Shown: positions 6,721-14,772 of the stretch, piece after piece
How the letters are laid out: every line of letters begins with the position of its first letter
Position numbering within the stretch: position 1 is the stretch's first letter
Assembly: GCA_902591415.1 (NCBI GenBank)
Contig: CACJAU010000004.1
Coordinates: forward strand, 1-46,752
DNA from: an uncultured Pelagibacteraceae bacterium
Lineage (GTDB): Bacteria; Pseudomonadota; Alphaproteobacteria; Pelagibacterales; Pelagibacteraceae
Direction of reading: 5' to 3'
DNA: 46,752 bases
The notes under the pieces: model-generated
The model's database searches: none
What the model was told of the DNA's origin: nothing
The model's input: only the letters and a program-made list of their open reading frames with translations
Made by a program: the position numbers and the translations under genes

Positions 6721-7926
6721 TTATGAATATATATAGTCTCTTGTACGGTGTGCTGATTGAAAGTTCTTAACAATTTGCAATTGAAAAACGACTAGATCTC
6801 TATATCTGAAAGCTGCTGCACAACTAGCCATATAAAACTCCCACATTTTAACGAATTTTTCATCAAATAGATCTTTCACTTCCTTCCTCTTTTCTAAAAA
6901 TCGCTCTAACCAACTTTCTAAAGTTTTGTCGTAATGCCTTATTAATGTTTCTGAGTCAGCAACAATCAAACCTGTCTTTTCTATCGGATTAATAATTTGG
7001 CTAAATGAAGGACATACTCCCCCAGGAAAAATATACTTATTGATAAATTTGTTTGGTGCTGAAGGTTTATCAACTACTCCTATTGTATGTAATAAAAATA
7101 TCCCGTCATCTTTAAGAAGGCTATTCATGGATTTAAAGAAAGTATGGTAAAATTTTCTTCCAACGTGTTCAAACATTCCCACAGAAAAAATCCTATCATA
7201 TTTTCCTTTTGCCTCTCTATAATCAATTAGTTCAAATTTTACCTGGTTGTCTAAATTCAATTCTTTTGCTTTACGTTTACAGTATTCAATCTGATTTTTA
7301 CTCAGAGAAATTCCAGTTACTTCACATTTTTTTTGTTTTGCTATTTCGAAAGCCATTCCACCCCAGCCACATCCAACTTCTAAAATTTTTTGTCCTTCTT
7401 TTATGTCTAATTTTTTTACAATATGATCTATTTTGTTTTGTTGAGCTTCCTCCAGAGTTTTAGTGTCATTTTTCCAATAAGCACACGAATACAGCCTATG
7501 AGTTTTATCTAAGAAAATATCATAGAGCTTTTCACCCCTATCTCCACCAATATCATAATGATGTTCAACATTTTTTTTTGATTTACCTGGTAAATTAAAG
7601 TTCGTTACTGTTCTCCATACCTGAAATATCTTTTTAGCAATTATACTTGTTGTTGAGATTTCACCTCGACCCAAATTCTTAACAAGATCCATTAAAAATT
7701 CTTTCATTGATGCATTTTCAATTTCAATTTCATTTCTCATATAGGCTTCTGGAAATTCGAGCTCTGGGTCTAATAACAATTTCCAACTAAGGTTATTTTT
7801 AAGCAATTTAACAGTAATCGGTTTTTCTTTTCGAGGATTACCGCAAATATATTTTTGTCCTTTTGCATCTACTAAAATAATTCCACCTTCTTTATAAATC
7901 TTTGTAAATATTCTTGCTAAAATCAT
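6721..7926 (-). CDS. cfa: Cyclopropane-fatty-acyl-phospholipid synthase
   Basis: CFA synthase adds a methylene group from S-adenosylmethionine across the cis double bond of unsaturated acyl chains in membrane phospholipids, usually under stress or in stationary phase. The 401 residues match the family. Seen are the SAM-binding ILEVGCGWGGMAFEIA, ITGIS-like VTGISLSKNQIEYC, FDRIFSVGMFEHVG-like DRIFSVGMFEHVG, FLLHTIG, and the C-terminal FRYRDLVVFQLQ. The YSCAYW segment before the SAM site is also typical. The gene starts three bases after the upstream aldolase stop and is followed by the coiled-coil gene, so these three probably form one operon. Confidence 0.93.
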   Translation of the reverse strand: MILARIFTKIYKEGGIILVDAKGQKYICGNPRKEKPITVKLLKNNLSWKLLLDPELEFPEAYMRNEIEIENASMKEFLMDLVKNLGRGEISTTSIIAKKIFQVWRTVTNFNLPGKSKKNVEHHYDIGGDRGEKLYDIFLDKTHRLYSCAYWKNDTKTLEEAQQNKIDHIVKKLDIKEGQKILEVGCGWGGMAFEIAKQKKCEVTGISLSKNQIEYCKRKAKELNLDNQVKFELIDYREAKGKYDRIFSVGMFEHVGRKFYHTFFKSMNSLLKDDGIFLLHTIGVVDKPSAPNKFINKYIFPGGVCPSFSQIINPIEKTGLIVADSETLIRHYDKTLESWLERFLEKRKEVKDLFDEKFVKMWEFYMASCAAAFRYRDLVVFQLQIVKNFQSAHRTRDYIYS

Positions 7927-7929
7927 ACC

Positions 7930-8814
7930 TTATGCCGCCAAGTTTTTTTCCATCACAAATTCTAGTTTATTTAATTTATCAATTAGTTTCCTCTGATTTT
8001 CTTGAGATAATAAAACCAGTGGTGGTAAAATATTCTTAAATTTTTCATCTTTAATCGATAAAAAACTATGAAGAGCAGAAATTAAATTAAATTGGTCAAA
8101 TGTTTCTCTGACATTAACTAATTTTTCATTTTTAGATTGTAAAATTTTATTTTCAAAGTCATCAAAAACTTTTCTAGCTAAAGAATGTGTAACGTTGGTT
8201 ACAGCTGATATGCAACCTGAACAGCCAAGTTCTAGGCCTTTTAAAAGTTTTGCCTCTGAACCTGGAAACATTAAAAAATTTGGTAACTTCAAACTTTCAA
8301 ATAAATTATAGCTAGAGTCTTTACATCCAATTATGTTTTCTGGAAAATCTCCAACAAGCTTGGTTACCATTTCTGCTGAAAATTTGTAACCACTGAGCTT
8401 TTCAAAATTATAAATAATAATTTTTATTTTAGGGATGGCTCTAATTAATCTCGAATAGAAATCGAAAACTCCTTCATCAGTATTTCCTTTGTAATATGCT
8501 GGTGGCATAATTAAAAATTCTCTAAAATCGTATTCCATTGCGTATCTAATTAAATCTATATTTTCATTAAGAGAATTATTTCCAGTTCCTAAAAAAAATT
8601 GTTTCCTTAATTTATGACTCGCAATTTTAGCTATAAGTTCTTTCTTTTCATTTGTTGAAATTAATTGGCTTTGACCTGTAGAGCCAAAAAAGAAGACTCC
8701 ATGTAAACCACTGTGAATGGCTTCGCTTGCATGATTAATCGTTGCATCAATATTCAATGTTCTGTCAGCATTAAGAACACTTAATCCCGCCGCGTATACT
8801 CCTTTTTTAATCAT
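7930..8814 (-). CDS. Dihydrodipicolinate synthase/N-acetylneuraminate lyase family aldolase
   Basis: This is a class I aldolase of the DHDPS/NAL superfamily (294 aa, TIM barrel, Schiff-base Lys). Lys165 in IIGCKDSSYN would form the imine with a 2-oxo acid such as pyruvate, and Tyr135 (IIYNFEKLSGY) is the matching catalytic Tyr. The GSTG motif at 44-47 is followed by Gln-Ser-Gln, where true DapA has Glu after the motif (GTTGE). With its position beside cfa rather than among lysine genes, this makes housekeeping DapA less likely. Other options are a sugar-acid or hydroxy-oxoglutarate aldolase. The substrate cannot be told from sequence. Confidence 0.85.
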   Translation of the reverse strand: MIKKGVYAAGLSVLNADRTLNIDATINHASEAIHSGLHGVFFFGSTGQSQLISTNEKKELIAKIASHKLRKQFFLGTGNNSLNENIDLIRYAMEYDFREFLIMPPAYYKGNTDEGVFDFYSRLIRAIPKIKIIIYNFEKLSGYKFSAEMVTKLVGDFPENIIGCKDSSYNLFESLKLPNFLMFPGSEAKLLKGLELGCSGCISAVTNVTHSLARKVFDDFENKILQSKNEKLVNVRETFDQFNLISALHSFLSIKDEKFKNILPPLVLLSQENQRKLIDKLNKLEFVMEKNLAA

Positions 8815-8861
8815 AATCTTACCTAAATTATTCTATCTAAGTTATATTATTAAATTTAAAA

Positions 8862-9818
8862 ATGAAAGTTTTAGTAATTCAACCAAAAATTGGTATGGGA
8901 GATATGGTAATTTATTTGCCATATATTCATGCTATTTCGAAAAAATATCAAACACCTGTGTCAATTTTAGTGAAAGAAAATTCTCGTGCCAATCAACTTT
9001 TAATTGATGATAAGCATATTAAAGAAATTTTAATATTAGATAGAAAAAAAAATAATCTTGGAACACATGATGGTCTTTCAGGGTTCTTTAAATTAAGTAA
9101 AGATCTTAAATTAAAAGAATTTGATAAAGTTTTTATTTTTAATAGCTCATTGAGATACTTATTAATTTCTAAAGTCGCTGGAATAAAAAATATCTCTCAA
9201 TATCCATTGTTTAGAAAAAAAGATAATATTGTAACATCCGCTAAAATTTTTACAGAAAATGAATTAGGAGACATTGTATCTACACAACCAGAACTTATAA
9301 TTAGTGATAGAAAAGTAAAAGAAGCTAAACAAAAATTTTCTAAAGAGTTCAAACACATTTGTTTAGGCATATCAGCTAGTGGCCCAACTAAAAGATGGGA
9401 CATAAAAAACTTTATTAAGCTTTGTATTAATATTAATGCAAGAACACCTTCAAAATTTTATTTAGCAGCAGGCAAAAATGATAAGGAGCTAATTGATAAA
9501 TTCCTTACCTCAGAACTGTCAAATAACTGTATTTCATTTAAAAATTTAAAAATAAGTGAAACATTACCCATTATAAAAAACTGTGACCTTTATATTGGTA
9601 ATGACACTGGATGGCTACATATATCATCAGCTTTAGGTATAAAATGTTTAGCTCTATTTATGGATAGCCCAGTTCAAGCTTATGGCAAATACTCAAAAAA
9701 TATTGAAATAATTTTGCCTGAGGGTGAAACAGAGGAGACTACAACTCACAATACTTTAGGTGCAGATAAAATTTCTTTTGAAAAAGTTTTTAATAATTCA
9801 ATTAAACTTTTGAATTAA
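8862..9818 (+). CDS. Glycosyltransferase family 9 (heptosyltransferase-like)
   Basis: The 318-aa protein has the GT9 two-Rossmann layout. An N-terminal IGMGDMVIYLPYIHAI loop precedes a mid-protein LGISASGPTKRW acceptor/donor region and the C-terminal signature YIGNDTGWLHISSALGIK. GT9 enzymes such as WaaC, WaaF and WaaQ transfer heptose to lipopolysaccharide core on the cytosolic face of the inner membrane, so surface glycan assembly is likely; the donor is not certain. No other LPS gene is adjacent. The gene diverges from the aldolase with a 47-base spacer that contains AT-rich -10-like sequences, and its stop overlaps the J-domain gene end by four bases. Confidence 0.85.
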   Translation: MKVLVIQPKIGMGDMVIYLPYIHAISKKYQTPVSILVKENSRANQLLIDDKHIKEILILDRKKNNLGTHDGLSGFFKLSKDLKLKEFDKVFIFNSSLRYLLISKVAGIKNISQYPLFRKKDNIVTSAKIFTENELGDIVSTQPELIISDRKVKEAKQKFSKEFKHICLGISASGPTKRWDIKNFIKLCININARTPSKFYLAAGKNDKELIDKFLTSELSNNCISFKNLKISETLPIIKNCDLYIGNDTGWLHISSALGIKCLALFMDSPVQAYGKYSKNIEIILPEGETEETTTHNTLGADKISFEKVFNNSIKLLN

Positions 9819-10324
9819 CTAAAGTCAGATTTGATTATTTTCTCCTTCGCTTCATTGACAAGTTGACTAAGTCTCTCGGTTTTTACATCTCTATTCATAT
9901 CTGGGTGAATTTTTTTTTGAAGCTGATTTGCAGCTTTCAATACATCTTCTTTAGTGCAACCTTTTTTTAAACCAAGCAACTTATAAGCTTCATCGTTCGT
10001 TACGCTAGATGATCCCTGGGTTTGACCAAATTGTCCCTGAGAAAATCTCCCAGAATTTTTTAAAAATTGAATTAATCTCCAAAGCTGAAACATTTGCAAT
10101 GCTGTAAAACCTTTTATTTTTAATCCACTTAAAATTACAAATAGGAAGGGAAGTGAAAATATATATTTTCCGCCTATAGCCAAAAGCGCAGCCAAAATTA
10201 GAGAGAAATAAACTGCAATTTTTTTAATTGTTGTAGCAATCTTTTTTGAACTGGTTCTAGCAAACCAATTCAAAAATAAATAAACAATGACAAAGATGAT
10301 AATTCCTATTAGAAACAAATTCAT
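9815..10324 (-). CDS. Membrane-anchored J-domain protein (DjlA/TIM14-like)
   Basis: A co-chaperone that would recruit DnaK to the membrane. The 169 residues begin with a hydrophobic span (about 3-20) and a second hydrophobic region (about 35-60). After a Gly/Gln/Ser-rich linker comes a C-terminal J domain (about 112-165) with DEAYKLLGLKKG and the essential His140-Pro141-Asp142 motif in QKKIHPDMN. A C-terminal J domain after membrane spans is typical of a group of alphaproteobacterial proteins related to mitochondrial TIM14. It is divergent from oligopeptidase B with only 13 bases between the start codons. Confidence 0.85.
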   Translation of the reverse strand: MNLFLIGIIIFVIVYLFLNWFARTSSKKIATTIKKIAVYFSLILAALLAIGGKYIFSLPFLFVILSGLKIKGFTALQMFQLWRLIQFLKNSGRFSQGQFGQTQGSSSVTNDEAYKLLGLKKGCTKEDVLKAANQLQKKIHPDMNRDVKTERLSQLVNEAKEKIIKSDFS

Positions 10325-10337
10325 ATAATTTTCAAAT
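10324..10337 (+). promoter_or_regulatory. TATAAT box directly upstream of the ptrB start
   Basis: TATAAT at 10324-10329 lies eight bases before the ATG at 10338 and overlaps the divergent J-domain start codon. If it is a sigma-70 -10 element, transcription would begin at or within a base or two of the ATG, giving a leaderless ptrB mRNA. The -35 region is weak and AT-rich sequence produces such hexamers by chance, so this is tentative. Confidence 0.3.
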
Positions 10338-12422
10338 ATGAGTATACCAAAACTTAAAAAAATTAAGAGTGAGAAAAAGTATCACGACTTTACCTTAACT
10401 GATAATTATGCTTGGGTCGATCAACCAAATATACTTGAGGTATTGAAAGATGCTAATAAACTTGATCCTGATGTAAAAGACTATATTAGCGCTAATAATA
10501 AGATTACAGATGATTATTTTAAAGATGTTAAAGATTTACAAAAAAACCTGTTCCAGGAAATAAAGTCTAAAATTAAATTAAACGACACCTCTCTTAAATT
10601 TAAAGATAAAAAATATTATTATTGGGCCAAGACAGAAGCTAAAGGAAATTACGGAAAAAGAATTAGACAATTAATTGATGGTTCAAAACCTGAAGAAATT
10701 TATTTTGATGGTGACCTTGAAAAGAAAAATTATGGATCTGAATATTTTGGTGTTGGTTCAGTAAGCACCTCACATTGTGATAATTACATGGCCTATTCTT
10801 TAGATTTAAAGGGTTCTGAGTACTATACGATTTATTTACGAGATTTAAAAACCGGAAAAAATGAGAAAGATATTATTGAAAATACTAGCGGAGGAATAAC
10901 ATGGTCTCTAGATAGTAAGAGTTTTTTTTATTCTAAGTTAGATAAATTCCATAGACCAAGACAAATTTTTAAACATGTTCTTGGTACTCAAGTAAAACAA
11001 GATAAACTTATCTTTGAAGAAAAAGATGAGACCTTTACTTGTGGAATAAGCCTTTCATCCGATGAGAAGTTTTTTATAATTTCAACTTCTGATCATATTA
11101 CAACTGAAGAATATTACTTTTCGTCTAATACTGCTGATATAAAACCACACTTATTTAAAAAGAGAAAAAAAGACGTAAGATATTCACTCGACTCTTGGAA
11201 AGGTTATTTTTACGTGCATACAAATGAAAATGCTAGAGATTATAAAATACTGAAATGTAAAACTGAGCAAATTGATAAGCTTGAGACTTTTATACCTGCC
11301 AAAAAAGAGACTGTGATCGGAGGTTTAGATTTTTTAGACGATTACATTTTACGAGCTGAAAAATCTGATGCCATCTCTAAATTGTATGTAAGAAACATAA
11401 AAACTAACAAGGAAGAAGAGATAAAAATTTCTGACGAAGCGATTGGTGTCCCTGGAGCTTCTCTGATGCAAAAAGATACCAATACTACAAAAATTAGAGT
11501 TAGTTGGGAAAGTATGGCTACGCCTGGTAAGATTTATGAATATGATATTATTTCAAAAGAAAAAAAATTAGTAAAAGAAACTGAAATTCCTTCAGGACAT
11601 GATCCCAAAAAATATGTTGTTGAAAGAGTTAAAGCAAAGTCTCATGACGGTCGAATGATTCCTATCAGCTTAGTAAGATTAAAAAATGCAAAGCAGGATG
11701 GAAAATCAAAGGTACTACTTTACGCATATGGTGCTTACAAACATAGCATCTCTCCATCTTTTAGTGCTTCAAGATTTTGTCTTGTTGATAGAGGAATTAC
11801 TTTTGCTATAGCGCATATAAGAGGTGGTGGAGATCTTGGTGATGTTTGGCATGAAGAAGGAAAAAAGAAATTAAAAAAAAATACTTTTTTAGACTACATC
11901 GCTTGTGCAAATCATTTAATAGATCAACGCTATACATATGAAGGTGGACTTTGTTTTTATGGTGGGAGTGCTGGTGGACTCACAGGCGGCGCAGTAGCCA
12001 ACATGGCACCCGATTTATTTTTTTCAATGCTTCTTCTTGTGCCTTTCGTTGATACAATGACAACAATGTTGAATGACAAATTACCCTTAACACCAGCTGA
12101 ATGGGAACTGTGGGGAAATCCTATTAAGAGCAAAGAATATTATGAATATATTCTTTCTTACGCGCCCTACAATAATCTTGAAAAAAAAGATTACCCTTCA
12201 ATGTTAATTACAACATCTTTATTCGATAACCGTGTTCTTTATTCTGAGCCTGTAAAGTATATTGCAAAACTTAGAGATGTTAAAACTGATAATAATGCTC
12301 AATTACTTAAGTGTAAAATGGAAGCTGCAGGTCATGGTGGTATGAGTGGAAGAGATAATGCAATCACAGAATTAGCCGAAGAATATTCTTTTATTTTAAA
12401 GTCTGCAAAAATTTTAAACTAA
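10338..12422 (+). CDS. ptrB: Oligopeptidase B-type serine peptidase (S9A)
   Basis: This 694-aa prolyl-oligopeptidase-family enzyme cleaves short peptides, in oligopeptidase B after Arg or Lys, in the cytosol (no signal peptide seen). The N-terminal ~400 residues form the beta-propeller that restricts access. The C-terminal hydrolase shows LLYAYGAYKHS, IAHIRGGGDLG and the nucleophile Ser544 in YGGSAGGLTGG, with Asp630 in SLFDNRVLYSEP and His666 in AAGHGGMSGR. These blocks fit oligopeptidase B better than prolyl oligopeptidase. It is followed 90 bases later by hsp20, suggesting a small protein-quality region with the J-domain protein. Confidence 0.9.
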   Translation: MSIPKLKKIKSEKKYHDFTLTDNYAWVDQPNILEVLKDANKLDPDVKDYISANNKITDDYFKDVKDLQKNLFQEIKSKIKLNDTSLKFKDKKYYYWAKTEAKGNYGKRIRQLIDGSKPEEIYFDGDLEKKNYGSEYFGVGSVSTSHCDNYMAYSLDLKGSEYYTIYLRDLKTGKNEKDIIENTSGGITWSLDSKSFFYSKLDKFHRPRQIFKHVLGTQVKQDKLIFEEKDETFTCGISLSSDEKFFIISTSDHITTEEYYFSSNTADIKPHLFKKRKKDVRYSLDSWKGYFYVHTNENARDYKILKCKTEQIDKLETFIPAKKETVIGGLDFLDDYILRAEKSDAISKLYVRNIKTNKEEEIKISDEAIGVPGASLMQKDTNTTKIRVSWESMATPGKIYEYDIISKEKKLVKETEIPSGHDPKKYVVERVKAKSHDGRMIPISLVRLKNAKQDGKSKVLLYAYGAYKHSISPSFSASRFCLVDRGITFAIAHIRGGGDLGDVWHEEGKKKLKKNTFLDYIACANHLIDQRYTYEGGLCFYGGSAGGLTGGAVANMAPDLFFSMLLLVPFVDTMTTMLNDKLPLTPAEWELWGNPIKSKEYYEYILSYAPYNNLEKKDYPSMLITTSLFDNRVLYSEPVKYIAKLRDVKTDNNAQLLKCKMEAAGHGGMSGRDNAITELAEEYSFILKSAKILN

Positions 12423-12439
12423 AGATCTTGAAAATTTAA

Positions 12440-12512
12440 AATCAATTACCATATCTAAATCATTGGTTGCCAACTGGGGCCAATAATTAACCTTGCTAAC
12501 AAAGGAGGAAAT
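12440..12512 (+). promoter_or_regulatory. ROSE-like RNA thermometer in the hsp20 leader
   Basis: ROSE elements are heat-sensing leaders of small heat-shock genes in alphaproteobacteria; their last hairpin pairs a UUGCU box with the ribosome-binding site. Here CCTTGCT (12491-12497) faces AGGAGG (12503-12508) across an AACAA loop. C-G, C-G, U-A, U-G, C-G and U-A pairs form, with the G of UUGCU bulged, exactly the ROSE arrangement. A further weak upstream hairpin can form between ATTGG and CCAAT (about 12462-12485). The sequence fit is direct; temperature sensing is inferred. The promoter lies somewhere in 12423-12460 and was not resolved. Confidence 0.6.
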
Positions 12513-12956
12513 ATGACAAGTAAGGATCTATCGATCTTTAATTCACTTAGACCTTTTAGCATTGGATTCGACGATATGTTTGACCAATTTGAATCAATGT
12601 TAGGTAATGGCAGTCTTGCTGTTCATAGCAACTATCCGCCATACAACATCCGAAAAGCAGGCAAAGACAAGTATGCTATTGAAGTAGCAGTTGCTGGCTT
12701 TAATAAAGACGATGTAGAAGTTGAATATGAAGATAATCTTTTAACAGTGAAAACAAAAGAAGTTAAAAGATCAGAAGAAAAAGATGGTGATGAAATTATT
12801 CATCGAGGAATTTCGCAAAGATCTTTTGCAAGATCATTTACAATTGCAGATGATGTAAAAGTAAATGGTGCTGAATTAAAAGATGGTTTGCTTACTATTT
12901 CTTGTGAAAAAATCATACCTGAAATAAAGAAAAAAAGACTTATTGAAATAAAATAA
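12513..12956 (+). CDS. Small heat-shock protein (Hsp20/IbpA type)
   Basis: An ATP-independent holdase that binds unfolding proteins and passes them to DnaK/ClpB. The 147 residues show the alpha-crystallin domain (about 38-135): YNIRKAGKDKYAIEVAVAGF, then DDVEVEYEDNLLTVK, FARSFTIADDVKVNGAELKD and GLLTISCEK. The N-terminal FNSLRPFSIGFDDMF matches IbpA-type proteins, and the tail lacks a strong I-x-I motif but ends in KKRLIEIK. It has one of the strongest Shine-Dalgarno sequences in the window (AAAGGAGG, four bases before ATG), held in the ROSE-like hairpin, which implies control by temperature at translation. Confidence 0.93.
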   Translation: MTSKDLSIFNSLRPFSIGFDDMFDQFESMLGNGSLAVHSNYPPYNIRKAGKDKYAIEVAVAGFNKDDVEVEYEDNLLTVKTKEVKRSEEKDGDEIIHRGISQRSFARSFTIADDVKVNGAELKDGLLTISCEKIIPEIKKKRLIEIK

Positions 12957-12963
12957 GTTTACC

Positions 12964-12993
12964 TTACTTGCGGAGTTTATACTCCGCGAGTAA
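12964..12993. terminator. Strong bidirectional hairpin between convergent genes
   Basis: TTACTTGCGGAGT (12964-12976) pairs with ACTCCGCGAGTAA (12981-12993) in 13 pairs, one of them G-T, around a TTAT loop. It lies between the hsp20 stop and the stop of the opposite lipoprotein gene. Neither strand has a long U-tract right after it, but its GC-rich core in this AT-rich genome and its placement make it the likely shared transcription end. Confidence 0.7.
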
Positions 12994-12994
12994 C

Positions 12995-13303
12995 TTAAAA
13001 ACAGTTTTTACTACTAAAACCGACCACAATATTTTTAGGATTTACCTCAAATTTACGTTCACACCTTATCTTATATTTTTCGCTAAAATAAACGTAATTT
13101 CTGTTTCTAGTTTTTAAAAATTCAACTTTATCTGGTTGCCCATAAAAACTTTTGAGATCCTTTTCGGTTTTATTTAACCATTTGCTTAATTCCTTTTTTT
13201 CTAATTCTGTGCTTTGATCAATTTTATTAGTGACTGTTTGACAAGCTGTAAGAGTAATAAAAATAATTAGAGATAAAATATAAATTTTAACTTTTTTTAA
13301 CAT
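12995..13303 (-). CDS. Predicted lipoprotein (102 aa)
   Basis: Residues 1-20 form a Lys-rich start and a long hydrophobic core ending in FITLTAC, a lipobox with Cys21. The mature part has SKWLNKTEKDLKSFYGQPDK, then an aromatic beta-rich stretch (RNYVYFSEKYKIRC) and a late Cys in SSKNCF. The arrangement 'start of helix, then GxPD/GQPD, then beta strands' recalls small outer-membrane assembly lipoproteins of the SmpA/BamE fold. That is only a resemblance, and the function is unassigned. It stands alone on the minus strand between hsp20 and a permease gene. Confidence 0.7.
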   Translation of the reverse strand: MLKKVKIYILSLIIFITLTACQTVTNKIDQSTELEKKELSKWLNKTEKDLKSFYGQPDKVEFLKTRNRNYVYFSEKYKIRCERKFEVNPKNIVVGFSSKNCF

Positions 13304-13354
13304 TCGTAGATTCTATACCTAAAACTTATAAACAGAAATATTGAGTGTAGGTTG

Positions 13355-13360
13355 TATAAT
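13355..13360 (+). promoter_or_regulatory. TATAAT box before the permease leader ORF
   Basis: A perfect TATAAT, preceded by GTTG, lies six bases before an ATG at 13367. Transcription would start at about that ATG, so the short leader ORF would be read from the very 5' end. No good -35 at 17 bases was seen. Confidence 0.35.
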
Positions 13361-13366
13361 TGTTAA

Positions 13367-13432
13367 ATGACCCAAATTAATCAAGATTTTAAAATAGATA
13401 TAGAGTATTTAACATCAACAGGAGGTTTTTAG
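13367..13432 (+). CDS. Possible 21-aa leader peptide of the purine permease
   Basis: ATG at 13367 opens 21 codons (MTQINQDFKI... ending TSTGGF) and stops with TAG at 13430-13432, immediately before the permease ATG (TAGATG). The permease ribosome-binding site AGGAGG lies inside its last codons, for Gly-Gly. Such an arrangement would couple translation of the permease to passage of ribosomes through the leader. It may be a chance frame; the supporting facts are the exact stop/start junction and the TATAAT box just upstream. Confidence 0.3.
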   Translation: MTQINQDFKIDIEYLTSTGGF

Positions 13433-14743
13433 ATGTTGAATAAATATTTTGAATATAGAAAACACAAAACAAATTTTAGAACTGAAGTAATCGCTGGTGT
13501 AACAACTTTCCTTACAATGGCATACATTATGTTCTTAAATCCTTTTATTCTTTCTGGTGAATTCGCTGGAACAGAAAAAGGTTTTTTTGACTTTGGAGCG
13601 GTATTCACTGCAACAATTTTAGCGACCGCCGTAGCTTGTTTTATCATGGCATTTCATGGAAAAACTTGGCCGGTAGGATTAGCGCCAGGAATGGGTATCA
13701 ACGCATTTGTTGCTTATGGCGTTGTTGCTGGACAAGGTTATACGCCCCAAGCAGCATTAGGTGCTGTTCTTGTTGCTGGAGTAATCTTCTTAGCAATTTC
13801 ATTAACACCGATCAGGGCGTGGTTAATAAACTCTATTCCAAAAAGTTTAAAACTTGGAATTGGAGCTGGTATTGGATTATTCTTAGCAATTATCGGTTTG
13901 GAGATTATGGGAGTAGTTGGTGATCACCCTGTAACATTAGTTACATTAGGTGACATTAAAAATCCTTTAGTGCTTCTAGCATGTGCAACTTTCGTTTTCA
14001 TGATTGTTCTAGAGAAAATGAAAGTAAAAGGGAATATTATAATAGGTATTTTACTTTTTAGTATCATTGCATGGGCAACTGGTTTAGCTAAATTTAATGG
14101 GGTGGTGGGATCAATTCCTCCAATGACTTACTTATTTGAGTTTGATCTTAAAGCTGCATTCACTGCTGGTATGGCTTCAATTGTTTTCACTTTATTATTT
14201 ATCGACTTTTTTGATACAGCTGGAACATTAACTTCAGTAGCTAATGTTGCAGGAAAAGTTGATAGAAAAGGTAAAGTGCAAGACATAGATAAAGCAATGC
14301 TATCGGATAGTGTTGGAACAGTTGCAGGAGCTATGATGGGTACAACGACTGTAACAAGTTATGTAGAGTCTGGTTCAGGTGTAAAAGCTGGCGGAAGAAC
14401 AGGAATGACTTCTTTAGTTATTGGTGTTTTATTCTTAGCTTGTTTATTCTTTGCTCCTTTAGCAACAAGCTTACCAAAAGAAATAGATGGAGCGGCCTTA
14501 TTATACGTGGCTATTTTATTCGTAAGAAATATTACCGATATAGAATGGAACGATATAGCGGAGTCTGGTCCTGCTGTGCTTGCTATGATTGTTATGCCAC
14601 TTACTTATAGTATTAGTAATGGTATTGCTTTAGCTTTCATCGCTTATGCATTAATTAGAATTTTTACTGGTAAATTTGGAAAAACTTCTCCTGCAATTTG
14701 GGTAATTGCAGCAGCTAGTGTTTTAAGCTTTTACGTAGGTTAA
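13433..14743 (+). CDS. NCS2-family purine permease (AzgA-like)
   Basis: A proton-coupled inner-membrane transporter for guanine, hypoxanthine, adenine or related bases. The 436 residues have 12-14 hydrophobic segments and the AzgA hallmarks: TEVIAGVTTFLTMAYIMFLN at the N-terminus, GLAPGMGINAFVAYGVV, LFIDFFDTAGTLTSVANVAG, and the GTTTVTSYVESGSGVKAGGR loop. These separate it from the UraA/UacT branch. A clear AGGAGG precedes the ATG. The next gene, on the opposite strand, encodes a xanthine/guanine-type phosphoribosyltransferase, so import and salvage are neighbours but not in one operon. Confidence 0.9.
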   Translation: MLNKYFEYRKHKTNFRTEVIAGVTTFLTMAYIMFLNPFILSGEFAGTEKGFFDFGAVFTATILATAVACFIMAFHGKTWPVGLAPGMGINAFVAYGVVAGQGYTPQAALGAVLVAGVIFLAISLTPIRAWLINSIPKSLKLGIGAGIGLFLAIIGLEIMGVVGDHPVTLVTLGDIKNPLVLLACATFVFMIVLEKMKVKGNIIIGILLFSIIAWATGLAKFNGVVGSIPPMTYLFEFDLKAAFTAGMASIVFTLLFIDFFDTAGTLTSVANVAGKVDRKGKVQDIDKAMLSDSVGTVAGAMMGTTTVTSYVESGSGVKAGGRTGMTSLVIGVLFLACLFFAPLATSLPKEIDGAALLYVAILFVRNITDIEWNDIAESGPAVLAMIVMPLTYSISNGIALAFIAYALIRIFTGKFGKTSPAIWVIAAASVLSFYVG

Positions 14744-14750
14744 TGATTTT

Positions 14751-14772
14751 AGGGCCGGTTAATACTGGCCCT
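14751..14772. terminator. Bidirectional terminator hairpin
   Basis: AGGGCCGG (14751-14758) pairs with CTGGCCCT (14765-14772), with one G-T pair and the loop TTAATA, followed on the plus strand by TTTAA. It sits exactly between the permease stop and the stop of the opposite phosphoribosyltransferase gene, and its GC-rich core stands out from the surroundings. Confidence 0.75.

Noticed and set aside
13304-13432. Purine or preQ1 riboswitch before the NCS2 permease
   Set aside because: No three-way junction or conserved loop sequences could be drawn; only the short leader ORF and TATAAT box stand out.
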